This document shows, piece by piece, positions 41,889-50,382 of a stretch of 64,000 nucleotides of DNA. Source of the DNA: Balneola sp. (GTDB lineage: Bacteria; Bacteroidota; Rhodothermia; Balneolales; Balneolaceae); assembly GCA_003712055.1 (NCBI GenBank), contig RHLJ01000003.1, forward strand, positions 434,001 through 498,000, written 5' to 3'. Within the stretch, counting starts at the first letter, position 1. Every line of letters starts with the position of its first letter. The notes under the pieces were generated by a model. The model was not told the DNA's origin and did no database searches. It saw only the letters and a program-made list of their open reading frames with translations. Both the position numbers and the translations under genes were made by a program.

Positions 41889-42527
41889 TTACACCGTCAG
41901 TTTTTGTTCTTCATACATCCTATTGCCCTCTTTGAAAACATATCCAAGTACTAAGCTCATAAAACCTCCAATCATAAAGTTTCCCTCCTTTATCATTATT
42001 GATTTTACTCTAATACCATCACTTAAAACTAATCCTTCCAGCAAAGGCATGGGTAGGTATATACTTAGCATATGAAGGAGTGAACCTAGCAACATTAACA
42101 AACCTACTGTAAATAAATAACGAGCATTTTTCTTACTGAAAGGAGAGCCCTGTGCAACATTTTTTAGCACTTTGGAAATAAAATATAATATGATCAGGAT
42201 AACTAGCCAGTCAAAAATCATAACCATATTGTAATAGAACAAAGCCCAAAGATTGTTTTTACTTTGAGTTGCTACAAAAATTCTGCTTTGAATATTCTCA
42301 CTTATAGAAATACTAATATCATTTTCTTCTAAATCAGGAGAACCTGAAAGAGCATCAACAGTAAGTACTACTGGAACACCTGACATTGTAAACGAAGAGC
42401 TTTCTTTTATCCCTATAAAGGGAAGTATCAAAACTTGTAGGGATATATTTATAGCGAAAATCCAAAAGCTTATTCTGAACATGTAGTATAGAAAATAGGC
42501 CAACGACCAATCTTTTTTAAGTTTCAT
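41889..42527 (-). CDS. DUF2975 membrane protein
   Basis: 212 aa with four membrane helices (about residues 10-32, 95-117, 135-157 and 172-195). The long loop after helix 1 carries VLTVDALSGSPDLEENDISIS. The sequence near helix 3, VAQGSPFSKKNARYLFTVGLLML, matches DUF2975 (pattern GxPFxxxNxxxL). The protein partner is the HTH gene 3 bp downstream. The role of DUF2975/YozG pairs is unknown, although they are very common. Confidence 0.85.
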   Translation of the reverse strand: MKLKKDWSLAYFLYYMFRISFWIFAINISLQVLILPFIGIKESSSFTMSGVPVVLTVDALSGSPDLEENDISISISENIQSRIFVATQSKNNLWALFYYNMVMIFDWLVILIILYFISKVLKNVAQGSPFSKKNARYLFTVGLLMLLGSLLHMLSIYLPMPLLEGLVLSDGIRVKSIMIKEGNFMIGGFMSLVLGYVFKEGNRMYEEQKLTV

Positions 42528-42625
42528 AGTATTGAGGATTAAATTCTCCTCAACAATAAGGCTTAGAATTTCTTAAATCAATAAATATTTATTGAAAAAC
42601 AGTAAATATTATCTGTTTTACGAAA

Positions 42626-43807
42626 TTATTCTCCACCTTCCATCAATGGCTCATTGAAAGCCCTTATACTTGAGTTAGGCAACCCATTTGGATAATTGGC
42701 CTTAACCAGATCAATCGTTTCAATTACGATTTGAAGGTGAAGCTCCTTCGAGTTTTGATAAAAAGTTTGTGCAGCTTCTGAGAGCTTTGGCTTACCATGA
42801 AGGGGTTTATCACTTACGCAAAGTAGCGTAGCATGAGGTACCCGGTATCTAAATCCATTAGTCGCTACTGTTGCTGATTCCATATCTATAGCAAGGCTTC
42901 GACTTTGATGGATTTGCCGAACCGTATGCTTCACTGAAAACTCCCAATTCCTATTTCCTGTAGTAAATACCGTCCCGATACGATGGTTTAGATTATGAGC
43001 ATCAAGCGCTTCTTTGAGATATAGATTTAGTAAATAGTTTGGGATGACCGGATTGCCAACAGGAAACAGGTCATCGAGAATACGATCATCTCTGAAATAA
43101 CTACTGGCCAGTACAAAATCACCAATCTCCTGATGATTTCGCAAACCTCCACAGTGGCCTACCATAATCATTGCATCAGGACGAAGTACACATACATGAT
43201 CGGTAATCGTTTTTGCATTTGACGGGCCTACTCCAATATTTATTAACGTGAGCCCTTTATTATCCGCAAGCTTGTGATGGTATGCGGGCATCTGAACCCC
43301 ATCTCTTGCTGGCTTAATACAATCAGGGTACTTCTCTAAAAAAACTTCAACGTGCATCGCGTAGTTGGTAAACAAAATATACCGCTGGAAATCACACGGG
43401 TCTGTTCCGGTATAGTGGGAAAGCCGATCCAGGGAGATATCTGTTCGTTCAGGAGAAAAGAGAAACATCTTCTTTTTTGTGAAATCCCATTCTTCCTCAT
43501 CGGCATGATCCATTAGCTTTGGATCGTTGAGGGCAATTATTGGTCGAGAGGCTTTTATCTCGATATCCGCTTTTTTATCTATCAGGCGTTTTATTTCCCT
43601 TTTTAAATACCAGCGAAATGCTTTCGGTTGTGCGAGCTCTCCTTTTATATTCGGATTGTACTCAGAATACTCTCTATGTACAATCATCTTCGGGTACATC
43701 CCGCCTTCATAAATTTCTTCCATTAGATCGCAGGCTTTTTCCGTAGCTTTATCAAGTTCCTCGGGGGAAGAAAAACTGGAATGAATTAATCTCATTGAAT
43801 CGGACAT
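42626..43807 (-). CDS. amn: AMP nucleosidase
   Basis: 393 aa. The N-terminal regulatory part (about residues 1-160, with HREYSEYNPNIKGELAQPKAFRWYL) is followed by the nucleoside phosphorylase-like domain. That domain has NIGVGPSNAKTITDHV, MVGHCGGLRNHQEIGDFVLASSYFRDD and the active-site segment AIDMESATVATNGFRYRVP. The enzyme hydrolyses AMP to adenine and ribose 5-phosphate and adjusts the adenylate pool. The start codon at 43807 overlaps that of the divergent NUDIX gene (shared CATG). Met5 at 43795 is an alternative start. Confidence 0.93.
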   Translation of the reverse strand: MSDSMRLIHSSFSSPEELDKATEKACDLMEEIYEGGMYPKMIVHREYSEYNPNIKGELAQPKAFRWYLKREIKRLIDKKADIEIKASRPIIALNDPKLMDHADEEEWDFTKKKMFLFSPERTDISLDRLSHYTGTDPCDFQRYILFTNYAMHVEVFLEKYPDCIKPARDGVQMPAYHHKLADNKGLTLINIGVGPSNAKTITDHVCVLRPDAMIMVGHCGGLRNHQEIGDFVLASSYFRDDRILDDLFPVGNPVIPNYLLNLYLKEALDAHNLNHRIGTVFTTGNRNWEFSVKHTVRQIHQSRSLAIDMESATVATNGFRYRVPHATLLCVSDKPLHGKPKLSEAAQTFYQNSKELHLQIVIETIDLVKANYPNGLPNSSIRAFNEPLMEGGE

Positions 43808-44378
43808 GGCTGACTCCTCATTTAATTATACCATTGAAGCCTGGAATACTACCAGCGAGCGTGTCGAATATACGACGAATATATTCAAGGTATTAAAGCG
43901 GGATATGGTCATCCCTTCAGAAAATCATAAAGCTACTTTCTCTGTTCTTGAAGCTCCTGACTGGATTAATGTAATTGCCCTTACTCCTGAGAACGATATC
44001 GTTTTGGTTGAGCAATACCGGTATGGCATCGAAAAGCCAACACTTGAACTGCCGGGTGGTGTTTGTGATGGTAATGAAGATCCCAAAACAACGTGCATGC
44101 GAGAACTTGCCGAAGAAACGGGCTATTCCTCTGATGAATGGATTTATCTTGGTAATGTTAGTTCCAATCCTGCTATGCAAACAAATTACACACATACCTA
44201 TCTGGCTCGAAACTGTAACAAGACCTCTACTCAAAAACTGGATGGAAACGAACGTATTAATGTTCATGTGCTTCCTTTGGAACAATTTCTAGGCATGATT
44301 GGAAATGGAGAAATCAAACATTCCCTGATGGTAGCTGCAATTGGGAAGTTTCTCTTGAGCGAGTTTTATGTTACTTAA
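43806..44378 (+). CDS. NUDIX hydrolase (ADP-ribose pyrophosphatase-like)
   Basis: 190 aa. The Nudix box is GGVCDGNEDPKTTCMRELAEETGY (about residues 79-102), matching Gx5Ex7REUxEExGU with an Asp in place of the first Glu position. It is preceded by IVLVEQYRYGIEKPTLELPGG, typical of ADP-sugar pyrophosphatases. Likely substrates are ADP-ribose or similar nucleoside diphosphates. With amn it forms a divergent pair with overlapping starts, and both enzymes act on adenine nucleotides. Confidence 0.9.
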   Translation: MADSSFNYTIEAWNTTSERVEYTTNIFKVLKRDMVIPSENHKATFSVLEAPDWINVIALTPENDIVLVEQYRYGIEKPTLELPGGVCDGNEDPKTTCMRELAEETGYSSDEWIYLGNVSSNPAMQTNYTHTYLARNCNKTSTQKLDGNERINVHVLPLEQFLGMIGNGEIKHSLMVAAIGKFLLSEFYVT

Positions 44379-44391
44379 TAAAACTATAATG

Positions 44392-44499
44392 GTCATCCCG
44401 AACTTGTTTCGGGATCTTAAGGAAAAGCGCTGATTAACTATTCTCTTATCAATCCTTCTTAGAAGCTTTACAAAGATGCTGAAACAAGTTCAGCATGAC
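44392..44499. repeat. Composite twin-hairpin element, copy 2 (GTCAT...ATGAC)
   Basis: A 108-bp unit. The left end GTCATCCCGAACTTGTTTCG (then GGATCTTAAGGAA) is identical over 33 bp to the left end of the copy at 61190. The right end is AGATGCTGAAACAAGTTCAG then CATGAC. Each end is a small hairpin. The unit fills the spacer between two convergent genes and may help terminate transcription. Confidence 0.92.
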
Positions 44500-44541
44500 T
44501 ACCTAGCTTAACATTTCTGTATTCTTAGTTAAGACTGGTCG

Positions 44542-44994
44542 CTATGGCAAGGCCAGCTTATCTACACCAATAATAAGTGCAAACGTGGTCAAAGATGTAA
44601 GCAGGTATACCAGTAAGATATACTTCAGATACTTCACCTTACCCAAAAACTTCAGCTCTATAATTGCCAGTATTGCGATCAAAGTATTGAATGCAAAAAA
44701 GAAATCATTGACGTTTTTGAATTGACCATCTTCAAATATGCTATTCAAAAACACATAAGCTAAGAAAGAGAGAAAAAGGACGTACAATAAGACCCCAAAA
44801 CTTTTAAGTATTTGGATAAGATCTTCTCTTCTAAATGTAATCTCCGGGATCAATCGGTCAGGAACTTCGCCTCGCTGCTTTCTCAAGGCAAGTTCATTCT
44901 CAACCTCAGTAATCCGCTCCGGATATTTATATGGATTGATGTGAGTTAACATATCGTAGAGTTCCATATAATTGTATTTTGAGAAATCTCGCAT
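44542..44994 (-). CDS. Small membrane protein of unknown function
   Basis: 150 aa. The cytoplasmic N-terminal half (MRDFSKYNYMELYDMLTHI, then NELALRKQRGEVPDRL) is amphipathic. Three hydrophobic helices lie at about residues 61-80, 88-108 and 116-140. I do not recognise the family. The divergent OsmC gene begins 36 bp upstream, leaving little room for separate promoters. Confidence 0.6.
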   Translation of the reverse strand: MRDFSKYNYMELYDMLTHINPYKYPERITEVENELALRKQRGEVPDRLIPEITFRREDLIQILKSFGVLLYVLFLSFLAYVFLNSIFEDGQFKNVNDFFFAFNTLIAILAIIELKFLGKVKYLKYILLVYLLTSLTTFALIIGVDKLALP

Positions 44995-45030
44995 ATCCTT
45001 ATTAGCTAGTTATAACCCACATAAATAAAT

Positions 45031-45501
45031 ATGAAATCTCATAACTATCAAGCAACAATTACCTGGACAGGAAATACAGGGTCCGGAACTGCTTCTTACC
45101 GGGATTATGAGCGTTCTCACAACATTCAGGCTGGAGGTAAGCCGGTTATCGAAAGCTCCTCTGACCCTTCGTTTCGTGGAGATAGTTCAAAATATAATCC
45201 CGAAGAGCTATTTCTTGCCTCGTTATCATCATGCCATATGCTTTGGTTCTTACACCTCTGCTCGGTAGAGGGAATTATAGTAACGGGATATAAAGATAAA
45301 GCTTCCGGAATTATGACTGAGGAGAAAGGTGGAAGTGGAAAATTTACCCGCGTAACACTTCACCCTTCAGTCACTGTTTTAGAGGAACGAATGAGAGCCA
45401 AACTAGATTCCATCCATCACGAGGCAAACAAGAAATGCTTCATTGCAAACTCCTGCAACTTTCCAATACTGCACCAGGCACAATCAAGAGTTGCAGACTA
45501 A
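45031..45501 (+). CDS. OsmC family peroxide-detoxifying protein
   Basis: 156 aa. The two catalytic Cys are in LSSCHMLWFLHLCS (first Cys near residue 69) and IANSCNFPILH near the C-terminus, the positions used by OsmC/Ohr-type peroxidases. KPVIESSSDPSFRGDSSKYNPEELFLASLSSC is typical of the YbgI/OsmC branch. It probably reduces organic or fatty-acid hydroperoxides. The next gene is a peroxiredoxin, which supports an oxidative-stress pair. Confidence 0.9.
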   Translation: MKSHNYQATITWTGNTGSGTASYRDYERSHNIQAGGKPVIESSSDPSFRGDSSKYNPEELFLASLSSCHMLWFLHLCSVEGIIVTGYKDKASGIMTEEKGGSGKFTRVTLHPSVTVLEERMRAKLDSIHHEANKKCFIANSCNFPILHQAQSRVAD

Positions 45502-45518
45502 CCTAATTAAACACGACT

Positions 45519-45992
45519 ATGATCAAGACAGGAGAAAAAATCGACATCACCTTTTCTTTTAAAGTGGTTCAGAACGGCGAGGAAAAAGAAGTCCTCTTTA
45601 GCGACTTGTTGGATAAAAAGACCATCGTTTCGGTATATATGAAGAACAACACCCCAAGCTGTGATAACCAGGTAGTAGATTTAGCTAACCATATAGACTG
45701 GTTCAATGAAAATGGATTTAACGTAATCGCTATCAGTAAAGATGGATGCCGTGGGCATATGAACTATGCCAAAAAACATGGAATAAATTTTACGTTGGCC
45801 TCAGATCCCGATTATAAATTCTCGGAAGCCACTAATTCTATTATTGAAAAGAAGATGTATGGCAAGACTTATGAGGGACCTTCACGATCAGCCTTTGTTA
45901 TTGATACAGATGGTACTATTTTGGCAACCGTTGAAAAAATTGATACAAAAGCCCATGCCGAAGAGCTGAAAGCTTTAGTAAGCGGCTTATAA
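45519..45992 (+). CDS. Peroxiredoxin (BCP/PrxQ-like)
   Basis: 157 aa with the AhpC/TSA thioredoxin fold. The peroxidatic Cys is in NNTPSCDNQVVDLA (residues 43-56), where Ser-Cys replaces the usual TPxCTxE context. A second Cys occurs in SKDGCRGHMNYAKKHGINF, five residues after the position often taken by the resolving Cys of atypical PrxQ (C-x4-C is not seen here). Ends with FVIDTDGTILATVEKI. It lies 17 bp downstream of OsmC. Confidence 0.83.
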   Translation: MIKTGEKIDITFSFKVVQNGEEKEVLFSDLLDKKTIVSVYMKNNTPSCDNQVVDLANHIDWFNENGFNVIAISKDGCRGHMNYAKKHGINFTLASDPDYKFSEATNSIIEKKMYGKTYEGPSRSAFVIDTDGTILATVEKIDTKAHAEELKALVSGL

Positions 45993-46006
45993 TACCCTGT
46001 TTGCCT

Positions 46007-48547
46007 ATGAAAAGTCTCGTAATTGTAGAGTCTCCCACAAAGACTAAAACGATCAGCAAATACCTCCCAAAAGGTTATGAGGTTGACTCTTCTATGGGAC
46101 ATATACGCGACTTACCTGCATCTGCCAAACTTATCCCCGCAAAGTATAAGAAGGAATCGTGGGCAACATTGGGGATCAATCCAGACGATCGATATTATGC
46201 TATTTATGTTACCCCACCGGATAAGAAAAAAATCGTCAAACGACTTAAGGACAAACTTAAAGGAGTAGATGAGCTAATTCTTGCTACGGACGAGGATCGT
46301 GAGGGGGAAGCTATTTCCTGGCATTTACTGGAGGTCTTAAAACCGAAAGTTCCTGTAAAGCGAATGGTCTTCAGAGAAATCACTAAAGAGGCTGTTCAAA
46401 ATGCATTAGAAAATACCCGGGACATCGATATGAATCTGGTATTTGCACAAGAAACGCGCCGGATTCTGGATCGTCTTGCTGGATATACCGTTTCTCCGCT
46501 GTTATGGAAAAAAATCTCTCCGGGTCTTTCGGCAGGCAGAGTTCAATCGGTAGCTGTAGAATTTTTAGTGGAACGGGAAAGGGAACGCATGAAATTCAGA
46601 AGCGGAACCTATTATGATCTTCAGGCAATGCTTCAGAAGTCAGGGGAGAACGATGAGTTTAAAGCAGACCTGACACACCTTAACGGTACCCGAATTGCAA
46701 GTGGCAAAGACTTTGATGAAAACACCGGAAAACTAAAGAAGCCGGATTCTGTGGTTCTTCTGGATGAAGATAAAGCGAGCACTCTTGTTGATGATTTAAA
46801 ATCAGCTAATTGGACTGTTACCAATGTTGAAGTAAATACTCAAAAACGAAATCCATCTGCTCCGTTTATTACTTCTACGCTTCAGCAGGAGGCGAATAGA
46901 AAGCTAGGGATGTCTGCCAGAGACACCATGAGTGTCGCCCAAAAGCTGTATGAAAAAGGCTTCATCACCTACATGAGGACAGACTCAACGCGTTTATCTT
47001 CTCAGGCTATTGAAGCTGCTCGTGAGGGAATCCTGGAGCAGTACGGTGAAGAATATTTATTTGAACGAGTTCGAAATTATACCGCTAAAGGTAAAACGGC
47101 TCAAGAGGCTCATGAAGCTATTCGTCCTTCTGGTTCGAGATTCATACTTCCTGAAAAGTCCGGACTCAAAGATCGAGAGCTTAAGCTGTACGATATGATC
47201 TGGAAGCGAACCATCGCTACTCAGATGGCTGAAGCTGAGCTTGAGTTTACCGGTGTTACCATTACTGCAACAAACAATGATACTTCGGCCGATTTCCGCG
47301 CAAGCGGCAAAAAAATCCTCTTCCCAGGATTTTTCAGAGCCTATGTTGAAGGGAGTGATGATCCTGAGGCGGCTCTAGAAAACCAGGAAAATTTCCTGCC
47401 TGAGTTAAAGGAAAATGACTCTACTGAACTACAAGATTTAAAGTTCAATTCTCACGAAACCAAACCACCAGCCCGCTTCACCGAGGCAACACTAGTAAAA
47501 GAGCTTGAAAAAAGTGGAGTCGGTCGTCCTAGTACCTATGCCGCTGTAATTTCTACCATCCAGGATCGAGGTTATGCCCGACTTGATGGAAAAGCATTAG
47601 TACCAACGTTCACTGCTTTTGCAGTTACTTCACTATTGGAAGAGCACTTCCCTGATTTAGTAAATAGTGCCTTTACTTCTGCTCTTGAGGATAAACTAGA
47701 CGGTGTTGCAAACGGTACAGAAGACCCGGTAAAATACCTTGATGATTACTATAAAGGAGAAAACGGGTTAAAGGCCAAGGTGGAGAAACAAGAAGACAAA
47801 ATTGATCCTCAAAAGGCAAAGCTACTCGACTTACCTCTCGATGGACTCCAAGGTATACAGGTTGCGGTAGGTCGATTTGGCCCTTATGCAAAGATGCAAA
47901 AAGATGGCGAAGAAGTATCTACTTCTCTACCCCTTGATCTTGACCCAAGCGACATCACCGTTGAAAAATTGGAGCAACTTATAAAGCTTTCGGAGGAGGA
48001 GGACAAACCTCTAGGAGTTCATCCAGAAGAAGGCCTTCCTGTATTTTTACTTTCTGGCAGATATGGTCCTTATGTTCAGCTTGGCGAAGTAACTGAGGAA
48101 AATAAAAAGCCCAAGAGAGTTTCTTTATTAAAGGGAATGACTCCTGAGGACATGGATTTCGAAACTGCAATAAAATTACTTCAGCTTCCAAGAACACTTG
48201 GAGAACACCCTGAAGACGGTAAGGTGGTTAAAGCAGGAGTGGGTCGTTTTGGACCTTTTGTAGTTCATGATGGAAAGTTCAAATCCATTCCCAAGACTGG
48301 TAATGTTCTTGAGATACAGTTGGGCGAAGCTATAGAACTCCTAAACCAAAAAACTGCTCCTCGAAAAAGCTCTGAGCTTAAAGATCTTGGTAAGCATCCT
48401 GATACTGAACTTCCCATTAAAGTAATGGATGGACGATACGGCCCCTATATCAAACACGGTAAAAAGAACATTGGACTGCCCAAAGATACAGATCCGGAAA
48501 AGTTCACTCTTGGAGACGCTATTGATTTGATTGCAGCCAAAGGCTAA
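46007..48547 (+). CDS. topA: DNA topoisomerase I
   Basis: 846 aa from the ATG at 46007; a TTG at 46001 is also in frame but unneeded. The Toprim domain starts LVIVESPTKTKTISKYL and has ATDEDREGEAISWHL. The catalytic Tyr322 is in FITYMRTDSTRLS. The C-terminus lacks Cys4 zinc fingers and instead has four short repeats: VGRFGPYAKM, SGRYGPYVQL, VGRFGPFVVH and DGRYGPYIKH. This C-terminal form is common in Bacteroidota and relaxes negative supercoils. It begins 14 bp after the peroxiredoxin stop. Confidence 0.96.
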   Translation: MKSLVIVESPTKTKTISKYLPKGYEVDSSMGHIRDLPASAKLIPAKYKKESWATLGINPDDRYYAIYVTPPDKKKIVKRLKDKLKGVDELILATDEDREGEAISWHLLEVLKPKVPVKRMVFREITKEAVQNALENTRDIDMNLVFAQETRRILDRLAGYTVSPLLWKKISPGLSAGRVQSVAVEFLVERERERMKFRSGTYYDLQAMLQKSGENDEFKADLTHLNGTRIASGKDFDENTGKLKKPDSVVLLDEDKASTLVDDLKSANWTVTNVEVNTQKRNPSAPFITSTLQQEANRKLGMSARDTMSVAQKLYEKGFITYMRTDSTRLSSQAIEAAREGILEQYGEEYLFERVRNYTAKGKTAQEAHEAIRPSGSRFILPEKSGLKDRELKLYDMIWKRTIATQMAEAELEFTGVTITATNNDTSADFRASGKKILFPGFFRAYVEGSDDPEAALENQENFLPELKENDSTELQDLKFNSHETKPPARFTEATLVKELEKSGVGRPSTYAAVISTIQDRGYARLDGKALVPTFTAFAVTSLLEEHFPDLVNSAFTSALEDKLDGVANGTEDPVKYLDDYYKGENGLKAKVEKQEDKIDPQKAKLLDLPLDGLQGIQVAVGRFGPYAKMQKDGEEVSTSLPLDLDPSDITVEKLEQLIKLSEEEDKPLGVHPEEGLPVFLLSGRYGPYVQLGEVTEENKKPKRVSLLKGMTPEDMDFETAIKLLQLPRTLGEHPEDGKVVKAGVGRFGPFVVHDGKFKSIPKTGNVLEIQLGEAIELLNQKTAPRKSSELKDLGKHPDTELPIKVMDGRYGPYIKHGKKNIGLPKDTDPEKFTLGDAIDLIAAKG

Positions 48548-48603
48548 GGTTGCTTGGTCGGGTTTTGAAAAGTATTTTAAGGCTGACTGAATAAGTAGCC
48601 CTT

Positions 48604-49170
48604 ATGCAAAAGCGTACCAACTTTCATTTCCGATACCCTCCCAATATAGATATGCTGGACCTGGCTACTATGGTGAATATGTACCGTAGCAGAGGGGAAC
48701 CAAGAAAAGCTCCGGCTGGAGAATATATTTCTTGCTCAATTTCCCAGGAATTGATGAAAGAAGGGAAGTGGTGGTTTGGACAGTTCTACTCTCAGAAAAT
48801 CTGGGATGAATTGTTAACCAAAGGAAGTGAGGGTTTTCCATTGACAGATATTGAGCTCGTTATTCTAGGAAATGTATTCATTAGTGAAGATGAACCCCCT
48901 CATCGCGAATACATTGAAAAAAGCTCCCGGATCACAGAGAAACTCGCCTATCTAATTGTTAATGATTTGCGCACTTTTGGATTTCTTCATGAAGATGATG
49001 AAGGCTTCTTAAGCATCACCCCCAGAGGAGAAAAGGCACTACATGGAATTGCTCGTCGTATTTATGAAAAACGTTTCATGCCTGAAATGCTAAGTGATGA
49101 ACCTATTCCAGAAGAACCCAGAATAGAGCAGGCTCAGAAAAAAGACCGGGAGCAAACGAGTTTATTCTAG
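48604..49170 (+). CDS. Uncharacterised protein downstream of topA
   Basis: 188 aa, soluble, no signal peptide. The N-terminal half has aromatic and charged patches (FHFRYPPNIDMLDLATMVNMYRS, KEGKWWFGQFYSQKIWDELL). The middle and C-terminal part (about residues 90-160) is helical with a winged-helix look: KLAYLIVNDLRTFGFLHEDDEGFLSITPRGEKALHGI. The charged tail ends in EQTSLF, a possible beta-clamp-like or partner-binding peptide. I do not know the family. Its position 57 bp after topA hints at a linked DNA role, but this is only context. It overlaps the convergent malic enzyme by 4 bp. Confidence 0.7.
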   Translation: MQKRTNFHFRYPPNIDMLDLATMVNMYRSRGEPRKAPAGEYISCSISQELMKEGKWWFGQFYSQKIWDELLTKGSEGFPLTDIELVILGNVFISEDEPPHREYIEKSSRITEKLAYLIVNDLRTFGFLHEDDEGFLSITPRGEKALHGIARRIYEKRFMPEMLSDEPIPEEPRIEQAQKKDREQTSLF

Positions 49171-50321
49171 TCAGCAAAGCTCCTTACTGCTTCTGCTACT
49201 TTTTCTGGCACATGCCCTTCAAACGGACTTGGAATAATCTTTTCCTCGGAAAGATTTTCGACGGAAGATGCTATTGCTTCAGCTACTTTCAAGAACATTT
49301 CCGTTGAAAGTTTACTAATTCTTGCATCCAGGGCGCCTCTGAATAGTCCTGGAAAAGCCAGTACATTATTAATCTGATTAGGAAAGTCTGACCGGCCAGT
49401 AGCAACAATATGAGCTCCCGCTTGCTTAGCCTCATCCGGCATAATTTCAGGAATAGGGTTTGCCATAGCAAAGATGATTGGATCCGGAGCCATCGTTTTA
49501 ATCATTTCCTGGGTTAACACTCCCGGAGCAGATACCCCAATAAACACATCTGCGTCGACCACGGCTTCTTTCAGGTTGCCCGTTCTGTTATTGCAGTTCG
49601 TTAGTTTGTTCATCTCCATCTTTACTGGATTCAGGTCTGTGCGGCCATCATGAATAATGCCTTTACTATCACACATCATAACCTCACTTACTCCAGCTTT
49701 GAATAGCAACTTTACGATTGCAACCCCAGCAGCTCCCGCTCCATTAATTACAACCGTGAGGTCCTTCATATTTCGATTCGTGAGCTTACACGCGTTGATC
49801 ATCCCCGCAACGGTTACAATGGCTGTTCCGTGTTGATCATCATGGAACACAGGTATAGATAACTCTTCCTTTAGCCGATCTTCAATTTCGAAACAACGAG
49901 GTGCAGAAATATCCTCGAGATTTATACCTCCAAATGTGGGTGAGATTCTTTTAACCGCAGTGATAATTTCCTCCGTATCCTGAGTATCCAATACAATAGG
50001 AACAGCATCTACATTTGCAAATTTTTTGAAGAGAACAGCTTTTCCTTCCATTACTGGTAGTGCTGCTTCAGGACCGATATTTCCGAGGCCAAGCACGGCT
50101 GAGCCATCACTTACAACGGCTACCAGGTTTCCTTTTGCCGTATAATCGTACGCTTTTTCTACGTCCTCTGCTATTTCCCTACAGGGCTGAGCTACCCCAG
50201 GGGTATATGCAATGCTTAAATCATCTTTTGTTTCTAAGGGAAGTTTTGGTTCTATTGATATTTTACCCTTTGCTTTCTTGTGTGCTTCTATAGAAAGAGC
50301 AGCATAGTCTTTGCTAGACAT
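49167..50321 (-). CDS. Malic enzyme (short-form, NAD(P)-dependent)
   Basis: 384 aa, the single-domain length without a phosphotransacetylase tail. Motifs are [60 protein letters not shown] and [11 protein letters not shown]; the Rossmann motif is [12 protein letters not shown]. It converts malate to pyruvate and CO2, giving NAD(P)H. Cofactor preference cannot be told. It is transcribed from its own promoter, after the terminator at 50341. Confidence 0.93.
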   Translation of the reverse strand: MSSKDYAALSIEAHKKAKGKISIEPKLPLETKDDLSIAYTPGVAQPCREIAEDVEKAYDYTAKGNLVAVVSDGSAVLGLGNIGPEAALPVMEGKAVLFKKFANVDAVPIVLDTQDTEEIITAVKRISPTFGGINLEDISAPRCFEIEDRLKEELSIPVFHDDQHGTAIVTVAGMINACKLTNRNMKDLTVVINGAGAAGVAIVKLLFKAGVSEVMMCDSKGIIHDGRTDLNPVKMEMNKLTNCNNRTGNLKEAVVDADVFIGVSAPGVLTQEMIKTMAPDPIIFAMANPIPEIMPDEAKQAGAHIVATGRSDFPNQINNVLAFPGLFRGALDARISKLSTEMFLKVAEAIASSVENLSEEKIIPSPFEGHVPEKVAEAVRSFAD

Positions 50322-50340
50322 AGTTGGTTAGGCTGTATTA

Positions 50341-50371
50341 AAAAAGAAAGCCGGAGAACCCCCCGGCTTCT
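50341..50371 (-). terminator. Rho-independent terminator after the M1 peptidase
   Basis: On the minus strand, AAGCCGG pairs with CCGGCTT around a short G/T-rich loop, followed by TTTCTTTTTT. It lies 12 bp after the stop of the M1 peptidase gene and 20 bp before the malic enzyme start. Confidence 0.8.
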
Positions 50372-50382
50372 AGTAATTAGTT

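Noticed and set aside
41679-42527. Toxin-antitoxin pair (HTH plus small membrane protein)
   Set aside because: The pair matches the YozG-like/DUF2975 association, which is not known as a toxin-antitoxin system.
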